Source: Oceanobacillus sp. CFH 90083
GTDB lineage: Bacteria; Bacillota; Bacilli; Bacillales; Amphibacillaceae
Direction: 5' to 3'
Length of the DNA stretch: 64,000 nt
NCBI RefSeq assembly: GCF_009389585.1
Contig: NZ_VIYG01000004.1
Span: forward strand, 62,001 to 126,000
This document shows, piece by piece, positions 9,191 through 17,835 of this stretch (positions are counted from its first letter, which is position 1; every line of letters starts with the position of its first letter). A model generated the notes under the pieces. That model was not told where the DNA came from. It searched no databases and saw only the letters and a program-made list of their open reading frames with translations. The position numbers and the translations under genes were made by a program.

Positions 9191-9494
9191 GGTTATGGGG
9201 GCGAAGGATTGTATTACTATTGTTATTGTTCATCAAATATCTCTCCATCCATGCGGTTTTTGCCGATAATCATTAAGTAGTTGTTTAAAGCCGATTTTAA
9301 AAGAAGTACGGAAAAGAGTCAAATGAACTTTAAGAGGGAAGGATGGAGAAAAAATTACAAAAATAATCGTCCAAACGGTTTAAGCTTAATCGTTTGGACG
9401 AAAGAATTTAACCTGGCTCAGGCTTTCGATAGAATGAGTAATCACCATCTTGGCAGAGAAGAGGATGACAACTCCAGTGGAATGAATTTTTGTT
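9191..9494. other. Intergenic region 3' of the PTS operon
   Basis: No supported gene; an 82-codon plus-strand frame here has no family resemblance and runs through the operon terminator. The only clear structure is the hairpin at 9367-9401. Confidence 0.5.
9367..9401 (-). terminator. Terminator of the PTS-PFK-aldolase operon
   Basis: A perfect 11-bp inverted repeat, TCGTCCAAACG / CGTTTGGACGA. Read on the minus strand it is followed by ATTATTTTTGTAATTTTT, so it ends minus-strand transcription about 95 bases after the aldolase stop. Confidence 0.75.
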
Positions 9495-10334
9495 TTATAC
9501 CAATTGAAAGAGCTCACTTTTCTCTTTAACAATTTCCTTAATATGCTGGTTTGCAGGAATAAACAGTTTACGAAGAGAAGTCAAAGGTGTTGCCTGGGAA
9601 AAGGCGCTATTTACATTATCTATATAGGACTTATTTAACTCTGTTCCTACGTTGACTTTTTTCATGCCAAGGGCCACACATTTTCTCATATCTGCTTCAG
9701 ACACACCTGTTCCTCCATGCAAAACTAATCCTGCATTATCCAAATTAGCTGCTAACTCTTCTAATAGTTCAAAATTCAGCTTAGCCTTGGATTTATACAA
9801 TCCATGTGTTGTACCAATAGCTACTGCGATAGCATCGACATTTGTTTCCTGCACAAAATGATAAGCGTCCGCGGGATCTGTATAAATAGCATCCTCTTCA
9901 CTGACAACGACACCATCTTCAGCTCCGCCGATGGAGCCGACTTCTCCTTCCACAGAGACATTTCTTTCTTTGGCATAGGCAACGACTTCTTTTGTGTTCT
10001 TGATGTTCTCTTCTAAGGGCAAGCTGGATCCGTCATACATCACGGAAGTATAACCGGTATCAATAGCCTTTTTGATTACCTCGATATCAGTACAGTGATC
10101 CATGTGCAGGCAAACATCTACATTATTTCTCTCGCTCAATGTTTGGATAGATGAAACAAGTAAATCTAATCCAATATATTCTGCTGTTCCAGGAGAGGTT
10201 TGAATGATAATTGGTACATTCAATTCTTTTGCACCCTCAATCATTGCCGGGAGCATCTCTAAACAATGGACATTAAAGGAACCGATAGCTCTTTTTCCTT
10301 TATTCTCTTTAAATAATTCCGTCAAATTTTTCAT
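9495..10334 (-). CDS. Class II fructose-bisphosphate/tagatose-bisphosphate aldolase family
   Basis: Zn-dependent aldol cleavage of a ketohexose bisphosphate to dihydroxyacetone phosphate plus an aldehyde. 279 residues, close to GatY/KbaY/FbaA (about 285). Motifs: HMDHC (zinc histidine, about 82), the EGEVGSIGG loop (about 135), GTTHG (about 180), HGGTG (about 210) and the phosphate-binding NVGTELN (about 233). It is the last gene of a seven-gene operon, 14 bases after the TPR gene. Placed after a PFK-like gene it probably cleaves that enzyme's product. Fructose versus tagatose bisphosphate specificity is unresolved. Confidence 0.92.
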   Translation of the reverse strand: MKNLTELFKENKGKRAIGSFNVHCLEMLPAMIEGAKELNVPIIIQTSPGTAEYIGLDLLVSSIQTLSERNNVDVCLHMDHCTDIEVIKKAIDTGYTSVMYDGSSLPLEENIKNTKEVVAYAKERNVSVEGEVGSIGGAEDGVVVSEEDAIYTDPADAYHFVQETNVDAIAVAIGTTHGLYKSKAKLNFELLEELAANLDNAGLVLHGGTGVSEADMRKCVALGMKKVNVGTELNKSYIDNVNSAFSQATPLTSLRKLFIPANQHIKEIVKEKSELFQLV

Positions 10335-10348
10335 TATACATTTCCTCC

Positions 10349-10732
10349 TTACATATTCCCACGAATGGTATCTTTTGTCAGTTTTATTAATTCATCTGAT
10401 TTGGCAAGGTAATACTGTACTTTTTCTTTATCATTCTGTTCAGAAGCTTCTTTCCGTTTGAAATTGTAAAGCTTTGTCAAATCAGCAAATGCTTTTCCCA
10501 TTACCTGTTTTTCAGAAATACTGGCTTCGTAATAGGTGATTGCCTGATCATAATCTTCTATTTCTAAATAAAGACTTCCAATTTTATTCAAATATGAAGT
10601 TTTATTCTCTGCGTCTGCTTCTTCAAGCTCTTGCTTGGCCTGCTCAATTTTTGTGAGAAATTCTTCTTTATTTACCACTTTTTCTTCTTTGGGAGAAGCA
10701 GCTTTCTTCTTTTTTCTTTGGAAGAATGTCAT
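10349..10732 (-). CDS. Small TPR-like protein of the PTS operon
   Basis: 127 residues; no signal peptide or membrane span. It has a very basic start (FFQRKKKKAASPKEEK) and then a helical body with one convincing tetratricopeptide repeat (YLNKIGSLYLEIEDYDQAITYYEASIS, about residues 45-72) and a possible second, degenerate one. Fifteen bases separate it from the IIC stop, so it is co-transcribed. TPRs bind proteins; the basic N-terminus next to a membrane IIC suggests a membrane-peripheral partner, but that is inference. The function is unknown. Confidence 0.75.
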   Translation of the reverse strand: MTFFQRKKKKAASPKEEKVVNKEEFLTKIEQAKQELEEADAENKTSYLNKIGSLYLEIEDYDQAITYYEASISEKQVMGKAFADLTKLYNFKRKEASEQNDKEKVQYYLAKSDELIKLTKDTIRGNM

Positions 10733-10747
10733 CTTATTTCATCCTTT

Positions 10748-12031
10748 CTAGTTGAATATATTCATAATCGGTTCTACAAACCATTTAATAAGTAACCCGG
10801 CAGAAACGGTATCGACGTCGGTTGCTGTTGCATTGATGAAGCCTAAATCATTAAAATATGGAACAAGCAGTGCAGGTAACAGGGTAATAAATATCCCATG
10901 CGCAATGCCGCCGATTAATACACCGCGCCGGCCGCCGACTGCGTTCATAAATATTCCTGCTGTACCTCCTGCGAAGAAGTTAGTCAGCATCCCTGGAAGA
11001 ATCATAGCTAATCCGAACAGCGGTAGTATAAACATGGCAATGATTGTACCGATAGTAGTTGTAACAAACCCGGCTGTTACAGCATTAGGTGCATAAGGGA
11101 ACAGTACCGGACAATCTAACGCCGGCTTTGCGTTTGGAACAACTTTTAATGCAATGCCGCGGAAAGCTGGAACAATTTCTGCCAGCAGTAAACGGACTCC
11201 TGAAAGCAGTACATAAACACCCACAACGAACTGAACCGCTTGCAAAAATGCATGAACAATGAAGTTTACATCACCAGATAATTGAGAAGTAAATTCTGCT
11301 CCTGCAAAAGCTGCAGTAATAACATAAAGAGGGACCATTATAAAAGCGACAGACAGATACGTGTCGGATAGAAACCCGAGCCCTTTAGGAAATTTAATAT
11401 CTTCTATAGATTTAGAGCCTTTTCCTATTATTTTTGCAACTCCTGCTCCAAAAAGGTATCCAACTGTGCAAAAGTGACCTAATGCAATATCGTCTGATCC
11501 TGTAATTTTACGGACAATTGGCTGAGCAATAGCAGGCATCGCAACTGCGAAGATTCCGCCAATCAATCCTCCGAACAGAATGAGTGTAATTCCAGAGAAT
11601 CCTGCAGCACTGCCAAAAATAATAGTCATTGTCGCCATCCATAAAATGGCTTGCCCTGTCAGGAATATATATTTCCATTTTGTAATCCTTGCGATAATAA
11701 TGTTAAAGATAAAAATCGCCAGAAATGTTAATGCTATTTGGTTTCCCAGCCCAAGATTATTCATGGCCTGCCCATTAATTGCTTCGATAGAAGGTACAAT
11801 TCCCTGCATACCGAATGCTTCCGTGAAAATTTCACCAAAATAGGTCAGAGAATCTACAATAATGGCAGATCCGGCTGATAAAACCATAAACCCAAGCATT
11901 GTTTTAAAGCTGCCGGACATTACTTCACCAAACTGCTTGCGCTGAAGCAATAACCCGACAAATGCAATTAAACCGATTGTGATAGCTGCCTGTGTGAGAA
12001 TACTTTCAATAATAAAGTTAAGAACGGACAT
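10748..12031 (-). CDS. PTS IIC component, ascorbate/UlaA family
   Basis: Membrane permease subunit of a phosphotransferase system, 427 residues (UlaA-type 420-470), with about ten hydrophobic segments. The segment FVGLLLQRKQFGEVMSGSFKTMLGFM near the N-terminus and LDCPVLFPYAPNAVTAGF near residue 300 are characteristic of the SgaT/UlaA family. It forms a complete PTS with the separate IIA (13344-13784) and IIB (12048-12338). The UlaA-family fold does not fix the substrate: there is no ascorbate lactonase, decarboxylase or epimerase here. Confidence 0.9.
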   Translation of the reverse strand: MSVLNFIIESILTQAAITIGLIAFVGLLLQRKQFGEVMSGSFKTMLGFMVLSAGSAIIVDSLTYFGEIFTEAFGMQGIVPSIEAINGQAMNNLGLGNQIALTFLAIFIFNIIIARITKWKYIFLTGQAILWMATMTIIFGSAAGFSGITLILFGGLIGGIFAVAMPAIAQPIVRKITGSDDIALGHFCTVGYLFGAGVAKIIGKGSKSIEDIKFPKGLGFLSDTYLSVAFIMVPLYVITAAFAGAEFTSQLSGDVNFIVHAFLQAVQFVVGVYVLLSGVRLLLAEIVPAFRGIALKVVPNAKPALDCPVLFPYAPNAVTAGFVTTTIGTIIAMFILPLFGLAMILPGMLTNFFAGGTAGIFMNAVGGRRGVLIGGIAHGIFITLLPALLVPYFNDLGFINATATDVDTVSAGLLIKWFVEPIMNIFN

Positions 12032-12047
12032 CTTAGCTCATCCCTTT

Positions 12048-12338
12048 CTATAATTCTCCCTTTTCCTGTAAAACTGGAGTTAATTTTTCTTTGATTTCTT
12101 CCTTATCTACTAATCTTTCCAGAAAAATAAGGTCCTGTGATAAATCATATCTGGAGAATTGCTCCTCAAAATTTTTCCCTGAAATGATAATGTCTGCGCT
12201 TGTGCCGGCAGCAGAGGCAATATCTGAATGATCTACCTTAGCCTCGACGTTTAAATCTTTCAATACTGACTCTACACTCATCTGACAGGCAAAGCTGCTT
12301 CCTAATCCAGCTCCGCATACGACTAAAATTTGTAACAT
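12048..12338 (-). CDS. PTS IIB component, ascorbate/galactitol type
   Basis: 96-residue cytoplasmic phosphocarrier. The phosphorylation site is the cysteine of LVVCGAGLGSSFACQ at residue 8, in the P-loop shared by SgaB/GatB IIB proteins. It passes phosphate from the operon's IIA to the sugar held by the IIC. It lies 16 bases upstream of the IIC and 16 bases after the PFK-like gene. Confidence 0.92.
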   Translation of the reverse strand: MLQILVVCGAGLGSSFACQMSVESVLKDLNVEAKVDHSDIASAAGTSADIIISGKNFEEQFSRYDLSQDLIFLERLVDKEEIKEKLTPVLQEKGEL

Positions 12339-12354
12339 GGCATAACACTCCTTA

Positions 12355-13344
12355 TTAATTTAGTAAGTTTACATTTTCCGCTATCTCTAAAAGCTCTTGA
12401 TTCGTTGTGCTGGCTGAGAAATCTAAATCTTTATAATCAGCAGTAGTTACAGTATCTCTTTTTACCGCAATCATTTCTCCGAAGTTACCATTTAAAATAG
12501 CGGCAGCAGTGAAATAGCCGAGCTTGGAGGCAATGATGGCATCCCGGTTGGAAGGGTGCCCTGCCCGGATGTAAAAACCAACCACTGTTTTTCGGACACG
12601 GATGCCGGTTAAACGTTCAATGGAATCTGCAATAGCAAAGGAAACACCCTGGTCTCCTGCCTGGTAGTTTTTACTGTCGTAAGCAGATTCCGAGCAAGTG
12701 ATAATTAAAGATTGCTTTTCTTTTAGTTTAGCTTGTACTTTTTTGGCAATTTCCTCTCTATCTGTGGAACATTCAGGTATGATAGCTAAATCACATCCTC
12801 CCGCTAACGCACTTTCTAAAGCGAGATTCCCTGCGTTTCCACCTAAAACTTCGATCATAAATATCCTTCCCGGCATATTTGCAGCTGTATTTTGGATATT
12901 TGCAATGATTTTTAATATTTGATTGAGTGCTGTATCGTATCCGATCGTATAGTCTGTTCCAATCACATCGTTATCGACGGTCATAGGAATAAACAATGTA
13001 TTCATCCCTTCTTCATGAATTCGTTTTGCGGCAATTTGCGATCCGCTTCCGCCGCATATAACGAGACATTCAAATTCCTGCTCAAGTAGTGTTTGAATAA
13101 TTTTTTGCCTGCCGTCTTGTGTGTATGGCAGCTTACTGCGTGCGGTTCTTAGAAAATGAGCGCCGTCTAAGGAATGATTTTCACAAATTGCTGGTGTTAA
13201 ATGAATAGGCTGATTTACCAGAATGCCATCATAACCATCATGAAAACCGTATAAATCAATTTCCTTGTTTCGGGCAAGCATTTCAATCATAGAATTAATA
13301 CCTGCACCATCACCGCCACTGGTAATTAAAGCAACTCGATGCAT
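12355..13344 (-). CDS. Phosphofructokinase-family protein, divergent
   Basis: 329 residues aligning end to end with bacterial PfkA (about 320). Conserved: GGDGAGIN (10-17), the TAR arginine (R69, equivalent to R72 in E. coli PfkA), TVDND with catalytic D124, GTDYTIGYDTAL, and EVLGGNAG. Altered: the Mg-binding motif GGDGS is GGSGS, so D103 is Ser100; PGTIDND is PMTVDND (G124 to Met121); and the effector/substrate loop QRGGSP is IRAGHPSNRDA. The gene shares its last bases with the IIA start codon region and is followed by IIB, so it belongs to the PTS operon. It probably phosphorylates the imported ketose-phosphate to the aldolase substrate, but an altered donor or substrate is likely. Confidence 0.85.
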   Translation of the reverse strand: MHRVALITSGGDGAGINSMIEMLARNKEIDLYGFHDGYDGILVNQPIHLTPAICENHSLDGAHFLRTARSKLPYTQDGRQKIIQTLLEQEFECLVICGGSGSQIAAKRIHEEGMNTLFIPMTVDNDVIGTDYTIGYDTALNQILKIIANIQNTAANMPGRIFMIEVLGGNAGNLALESALAGGCDLAIIPECSTDREEIAKKVQAKLKEKQSLIITCSESAYDSKNYQAGDQGVSFAIADSIERLTGIRVRKTVVGFYIRAGHPSNRDAIIASKLGYFTAAAILNGNFGEMIAVKRDTVTTADYKDLDFSASTTNQELLEIAENVNLLN

Positions 13345-13784
13345 TATTCATCACCTCCGATTAAATCGTTCAATTTCTGAATAGATGATATATCAGCTAT
13401 TTTTTGAATCAGTCCATCTTCAATGATTTTTACAATCAATTTAATGATGTTTAAATGCTGATCATTATCCTGAGCAGCAAAACTGATAAGCACCCGAACC
13501 GGAGTTTCCATATTAGGAAAACTTATAGACTGTTTTAGTGTTATAAGACTGACGCCAATATCAATGGCTCCGTCTTCCGGTCTGGCATGCGGGATAGCAA
13601 TACCTGGAGATATAACAATATAAGGTCCATATTCATCAATGTTGCGGATAATATGAAACGCATATTTATCTGTAACGAACCCATTGTGCTCGAGTAAAGC
13701 AACTCCCTGATGTATGGCATCCTTCCAATCGTCTGCCTGGACATTTAAACGGACATTTTCTTTTGTAAATTTGATTTCTTTCAT
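13344..13784 (-). CDS. PTS IIA component, fructose/mannitol type
   Basis: 146-residue cytoplasmic IIA. The active-site histidine is in GIAIPHARPEDGA (His about residue 82), the standard PTS EIIA type 2 site, and the flanks (FPNMETPVRVLISFAAQDNDQHL) are typical. ATGA-type coupling: its start overlaps the stop of the upstream regulator by four bases, and its stop overlaps the PFK start. It feeds phosphate to the IIB at 12048-12338 and possibly to the regulator's PRDs. Confidence 0.92.
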   Translation of the reverse strand: MKEIKFTKENVRLNVQADDWKDAIHQGVALLEHNGFVTDKYAFHIIRNIDEYGPYIVISPGIAIPHARPEDGAIDIGVSLITLKQSISFPNMETPVRVLISFAAQDNDQHLNIIKLIVKIIEDGLIQKIADISSIQKLNDLIGGDE

Positions 13785-15733
13785 ACATGAAACTCCTCAT
13801 ATTGATACAATTTTCTGATGAAATCGTCATAATTGTAATCAGAAATAAGTTTTGTAATCCCGTAATCTTCAATTAAAAAACGGTATAATTTTTTAAAGAT
13901 AATTTCCCATTGTTCCTGTTGATGCTTAGGAATACACAGTATTACGACAACTTGCACGTTTTCCTTTCCCCATAAAATCGGTTTGCTGAGAATACCTACT
14001 GCAATACATGGACGCCCTGTTGTATAAACAAGCGGATGTGGAATAGCCAGCAGGCTGCATAGCTCTGAGGAAGCCATTTTTTCTCTTTCAAAAATAGATT
14101 CAATTGTAGTCTGACTAATATAATTTCTATCTTTCATTCGCTTCGTTAAATAATGTAATACATCTTCTTTTGTTTCTAAGTTCAAACTTTTTATGAACAG
14201 GTCTTTTTTAAATAAATACTGATATGTTTCTATACTGAGCGTTTGATTTGCTGTATTTATTTTCTTTCGTATAGTAATTAAATCCTGATGGTTAATGATA
14301 GGATTTACTTTTAATAACTTTCGCGAATCAATAAATGGAATGTCTATCGTCGTTATAATGAGGTCGACGTTGTCTGCTTTGTCTTCTTTAAATTCAGATA
14401 AGCTCATCGTGTTAACAATATTGACCTGATCTCCATAAGACCGTAAAATTTTTTCTTTGATTAAAGCAGCAGTTGCCATTCCTGAACCACAAACAATCAG
14501 TATATTCTTTATCGTTGTGTGATTTAATCCTTTTCTTTCCAGTGCCACCCCAAAGTGAATGGCGATGTATCCAATTTCATCCTCATGGATAGTTAATTTC
14601 ATAGATTTGGTTAGATAATTACTCGTTGTCATGGCAAGCTGAAATGCCAAAGGGTAACTATTTTTAATACTGTTTAACGCATCATTTCGAATATTCATTT
14701 GATAGACAATCCGTTTAAAGGCAACAACAAGATGGGTAATTAATCCGTTAATCAGCTGCTGATCTTCTATTAGATCAATCGCTGTAGCATCTTTTATTTC
14801 GTGCAGTGCTTCGAGGAGCATTTGTTTTATTTGGTCGTACTCCTTGGTGTCAATATATTGGCTGGATAACCTGCTGCTGGCACTTAAATGCTGCGTCAAA
14901 TAATAAATCTCATCCTTTAGATTAATGCCCATTTTTTTGTGAATTGTTTCAATGATGTCGACAGCTGCGGTGAATTCTTTTGTATGCTCCATGGCAGACT
15001 GCAGCTCTTTGCTTACAATAGATTCCTGATGGTTTTGTATTCTCCAAACTGTAATGATAATGTGAATAATTAAATTTTTAATCGCATCATCTGTAAGACG
15101 TAACTGATGCTGTATGAGAAGGCTCAACACGATATCTTTCAGACTGTCTACATCAAGAAAATTATTTGGAAATAAATCGTCCAGCAATTCAAATTTTTCA
15201 TCTTGAAATAGAAAGTCAGATATGCAAAATCGAATTTTTTCCTCCTTTCCCTGAATGACAAATCCGTTCTTCTTGTCAGACACTAAGGTGAGATTGTATT
15301 CTTTGAAAGCAGAGCGAACAAGTGGAAGATATTTCTTTAAAGAAGTGGCACTGATAAATAGGCTCTCAGCCAGTTCCTCCTGGAAAATAACTTCACCGTG
15401 CAGGCAGTTCATCAATATTTTTCTAACGATTTCGTCAACATGCTGTTTACTTTCTGAATCACCCGTATGTCTACGGTGGACTGCATAATCCGTTTTCGGT
15501 AACAGCTCCCGAAATTTATCCTCGTTCCTGATAATCAATTCATAACCTTTTCCTTTGTGAGAAATAATTTCGGCATGATATTTAGGCAATACTACATTTA
15601 CATTTTTAATATCATTGCGAACCGTTCTTGATGATACATTTAGAAGTAATGCTATTTCTTGTCCTGTATGCATTTCCTTACTACTCGAGAGAAGGTGAAG
15701 CATTTTCAATTCCCGTTTATTTAGTAATTCCAC
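13781..15733 (-). CDS. BglG/MtlR-type transcriptional activator with PRD, IIB-like and IIA-like domains
   Basis: 650-residue regulator. Order: N-terminal helix-turn-helix (LLNVSSRTVRNDIKNVN, about 28-45) and a second HTH (about 115-135), two PRD domains (about 185-400), a IIB-like domain with the cysteine loop VCGSGMATAALI (about 417), and a C-terminal IIA-like domain with LLAIPHPLVY (about 570). This layout is that of MtlR/LicR-type DNA-binding activators; BglG-type RNA antiterminators have an RNA-binding N-terminus that is absent here. It probably senses PTS phosphorylation and activates its own operon. First gene of the operon. Confidence 0.92.
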   Translation of the reverse strand: MELLNKRELKMLHLLSSSKEMHTGQEIALLLNVSSRTVRNDIKNVNVVLPKYHAEIISHKGKGYELIIRNEDKFRELLPKTDYAVHRRHTGDSESKQHVDEIVRKILMNCLHGEVIFQEELAESLFISATSLKKYLPLVRSAFKEYNLTLVSDKKNGFVIQGKEEKIRFCISDFLFQDEKFELLDDLFPNNFLDVDSLKDIVLSLLIQHQLRLTDDAIKNLIIHIIITVWRIQNHQESIVSKELQSAMEHTKEFTAAVDIIETIHKKMGINLKDEIYYLTQHLSASSRLSSQYIDTKEYDQIKQMLLEALHEIKDATAIDLIEDQQLINGLITHLVVAFKRIVYQMNIRNDALNSIKNSYPLAFQLAMTTSNYLTKSMKLTIHEDEIGYIAIHFGVALERKGLNHTTIKNILIVCGSGMATAALIKEKILRSYGDQVNIVNTMSLSEFKEDKADNVDLIITTIDIPFIDSRKLLKVNPIINHQDLITIRKKINTANQTLSIETYQYLFKKDLFIKSLNLETKEDVLHYLTKRMKDRNYISQTTIESIFEREKMASSELCSLLAIPHPLVYTTGRPCIAVGILSKPILWGKENVQVVVILCIPKHQQEQWEIIFKKLYRFLIEDYGITKLISDYNYDDFIRKLYQYEEFHV

Positions 15734-15793
15734 TGTTCAACGATCTCCTTTCTAACTCCATATTACGAAAGCGCATTCATTCTATTAAGGCAG

Positions 15794-15820
15794 CCTTTTT
15801 CCTCTCTGTAGGAAAAAAGG
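15794..15820. promoter_or_regulatory. Hairpin between divergent regulator and P-loop kinase genes
   Basis: CCTTTTTCCT (15794-15803) pairs with AGGAAAAAAGG (15810-15820). It sits in the 135-base divergent spacer, just upstream of the plus-strand promoter. It may be an operator for the PTS regulator or a terminator; sequence alone cannot decide. Confidence 0.3.
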
Positions 15821-15848
15821 TTTCTACTTTGCTTCATTAAGATATAAT
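15821..15848 (+). promoter_or_regulatory. SigA-type promoter of the P-loop kinase gene
   Basis: A consensus -10 TATAAT at 15843-15848 with a weak -35 (TTTCTA, 15821-15826, 16-base spacer). The GTG at 15853 lies only a few bases downstream and inside the Shine-Dalgarno, which argues for the ATG at 15868 as the start. Confidence 0.6.
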
Positions 15849-15867
15849 AGTAGTGGAGGTGAATCCT

Positions 15868-16515
15868 ATGGATAGTATCATACAGGATTTAATTAAATGG
15901 ATAAATGCACAACATAAGCATATTATCATAGGTATTACCGGACATGGTGGAGCCGGGAAAACAACATTTGCCGAGCAATTGAAGCAGGCTTTCAGCCAAA
16001 ATGCCAATTTAATTTGTACGGATCCATACATTGTCAGATCAGCATTAAGAAAAGACACGAAAATTACATATACTTATCAAAACGAAGTGCGCACTGCAAA
16101 AATGACTGCCTGTCATCCTTTAGCGCATTATGTGGAAGCTTTGGAACGTGATATTCAAATGACACGTGCAGGTATGGTTTGGAATACAATTGACACAGAT
16201 TATTTACCGGCTGAAAGGGTAGATCCAAACAAAAAGCTGACTATTATGGAAGGGATGAGTATAGCATTTGTAAACCCTGATTATCTGGATTTACAAATTT
16301 ATCTTTATACAGATGGAGACACAGAATTAGACCGGCGTTCCAGCCGGGATACAGCAGAGCGAAATAGAAATATGAAAGATATACAAAAGTCACATCAAGA
16401 AAGAAGAATACAATACAACCATTTTATGCACCCATATAAAGAACAGGCGGATATGATTCTTTTTACGGATGAGAGAGGTGCGCACATTGAGAAAAATACA
16501 TTATCATCAGAGTAA
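15868..16515 (+). CDS. Uridine kinase-like P-loop kinase
   Basis: 215 residues from the ATG nine bases after GGAGGTG. The Walker A motif GITGHGGAGKTTFAE is at about residues 22-36, in the position found in uridine kinases and phosphoribulokinase-like small-molecule kinases. MEGMSIAFVNPDYLDLQIYL contains the second hydrophobic strand, and RRSSRDTAERNRN resembles the lid arginines of this family. It probably phosphorylates a small hydroxylated metabolite with ATP. The substrate is unknown. Single gene, divergent from the PTS operon. Confidence 0.82.
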   Translation: MDSIIQDLIKWINAQHKHIIIGITGHGGAGKTTFAEQLKQAFSQNANLICTDPYIVRSALRKDTKITYTYQNEVRTAKMTACHPLAHYVEALERDIQMTRAGMVWNTIDTDYLPAERVDPNKKLTIMEGMSIAFVNPDYLDLQIYLYTDGDTELDRRSSRDTAERNRNMKDIQKSHQERRIQYNHFMHPYKEQADMILFTDERGAHIEKNTLSSE

Positions 16516-16906
16516 GATAAGGATATTCAGGCAAGAGGAAGAGATCATTTTGAATCGGTTGCTCTATCCTCAGGCTTGCGCATCACATCACATTGTGCAT
16601 CGATGCTATGAAAAAATGGGGTATTCTAAAGTAAGTTATGTTTTCAAAGCCAACTTGAAAGCGAGCCCTTAAAAACGCAGAATTATCCATTTTTTATCCG
16701 GAAATGGTTGAGTTTAAGATGCAGAAGCGTATAATAAATAATATTGAAAAAGCTGTCTTTATAAGGGTATTTTGTATGAAATAAGAAAATCTAAGAAGGA
16801 TGCTTATACGCTCCCGATTAATAGGGATTTAAATGCCTTGAAACAGGTGGTAAAATATCTTATTTCACACAAGCGGTAAGAATGGAAGAAAAGGAAGGAA
16901 GATTTG
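16516..16906 (+). other. Intergenic region with decayed coding scraps
   Basis: No intact gene. The frame 16772-16879 (TTG start, 35 codons ending YLISHKR) has coding-like composition but no recognisable family and no ribosome site. A purine-rich ribosome binding site at 16890-16902 belongs to the next gene. Confidence 0.4.
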
Positions 16907-17770
16907 ATGGGCAAAGCACAAACACAAGCATCGAAAAAAGCGATGTTATTTGCAAGAGGATTCATTATTATTATTGGCGGGTTTATTACGGCTTATGGAC
17001 TGGAAGCGGTACTGATTCCAAATAGTGTTTCTGATGGTGGTGTAACTGGTCTTAGTATCGTTGGTTCGCAATGGACAGGCTTGCCATTGGGATTGTTGAT
17101 AGGTATCTTAAATATTCCATTTATTTACTTAGGGTATAAACAGATTGGTAAAAGCTTTGCAGTCCTGTCTATTCTCGGGATTGCTTCCTTAGCTGTAAGT
17201 ACAAGCCTGATGCATCATGTCCCGACCATTATTGAAATTGAAGGAGATACCCTGCTGGTTACCGTTGTCGGAGGTATTATTATCGGATTTGGTATGGGGC
17301 TGGCGCTTCGTAATGGGGGCGCGTTAGACGGAATTGATATGCTGGCTGTTCTATTATCACGGAAGCTTCCTTTTGGAACAAGTGATTTGATTCTCTTCCT
17401 TAATTTATTTGTATTTATTGTTGTCTCCACAGTATTCGGTTTACGGGGAGCATTGATGTCAGGGATTGCTTATTTTATTGCTTCTAAAGTAATTCATGTT
17501 ATTGAAGAGGGTTTGAGCAGTACAAAAGCAGTATATATTATTACAGAGCATGCTGATGAAATGATGCAACAAATCAGAGAGCATTTAGGAAGAGGCTGTA
17601 CCTTGCAGCATGTAGAAGGCGGCTATTCAAAGCAGCAGTTTAAACAAATAAAGAGTATCATTACCCGTCTGGAAGAAAGTAAAATGAAAGAGATAATTCA
17701 GGATGTTGATCCCAATGCATTTGTAACTGTTTACGAGGTTTCCGAGGTGCGTGGCGGAAATTTTGGATAA
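16907..17770 (+). CDS. YitT family membrane protein (DUF161 + DUF2179)
   Basis: 287 residues. About five transmembrane segments (residues 10-170) with the family motif IPNSVSDGGVTGLSIV at about 38, then a cytoplasmic DUF2179 domain (about 195-280; YIITEHADEMMQQIREHLGRGCT and VTVYEVSEVRGGNF at the end). The family is abundant in bacilli and usually annotated as a putative transporter or membrane sensor; no substrate is established. ATG 16907 follows AAGGAAGGAAG. Downstream is a strong hairpin. Confidence 0.92.
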   Translation: MGKAQTQASKKAMLFARGFIIIIGGFITAYGLEAVLIPNSVSDGGVTGLSIVGSQWTGLPLGLLIGILNIPFIYLGYKQIGKSFAVLSILGIASLAVSTSLMHHVPTIIEIEGDTLLVTVVGGIIIGFGMGLALRNGGALDGIDMLAVLLSRKLPFGTSDLILFLNLFVFIVVSTVFGLRGALMSGIAYFIASKVIHVIEEGLSSTKAVYIITEHADEMMQQIREHLGRGCTLQHVEGGYSKQQFKQIKSIITRLEESKMKEIIQDVDPNAFVTVYEVSEVRGGNFG

Positions 17771-17791
17771 GGCATTTTAAGGAATGATAAA

Positions 17792-17824
17792 AAGGCAGCC
17801 AATAAGCTTTTTATTGGCTGCCTT
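17792..17824. terminator. Strong terminator shared by convergent genes
   Basis: A perfect 14-bp stem (AAGGCAGCCAATAA / TTATTGGCTGCCTT) with a six-base loop. The T-run is on the minus-strand side (TTTTTATC), so it best ends the small minus-strand genes, but it probably also stops the YitT transcript. Confidence 0.85.
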
Positions 17825-17835
17825 CCTGTATATAA

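Noticed and set aside
9281-9529. 82-codon plus-strand frame
   Set aside because: It runs through the operon terminator and into the aldolase antisense, has no ribosome site and no family resemblance.
12048-12338. Ascorbate pathway assignment for the UlaA-type PTS
   Set aside because: No ulaG lactonase, ulaD decarboxylase or ulaE/F genes are in the operon; PFK and aldolase do not fit ascorbate.
16469-16672. 67-codon plus-strand frame, ending with a GNAT-like YEKMGYSKVSYVF
   Set aside because: Overlaps the kinase gene end and has no start signal. The short GNAT-like tail could be a remnant, but it is too short to assert.
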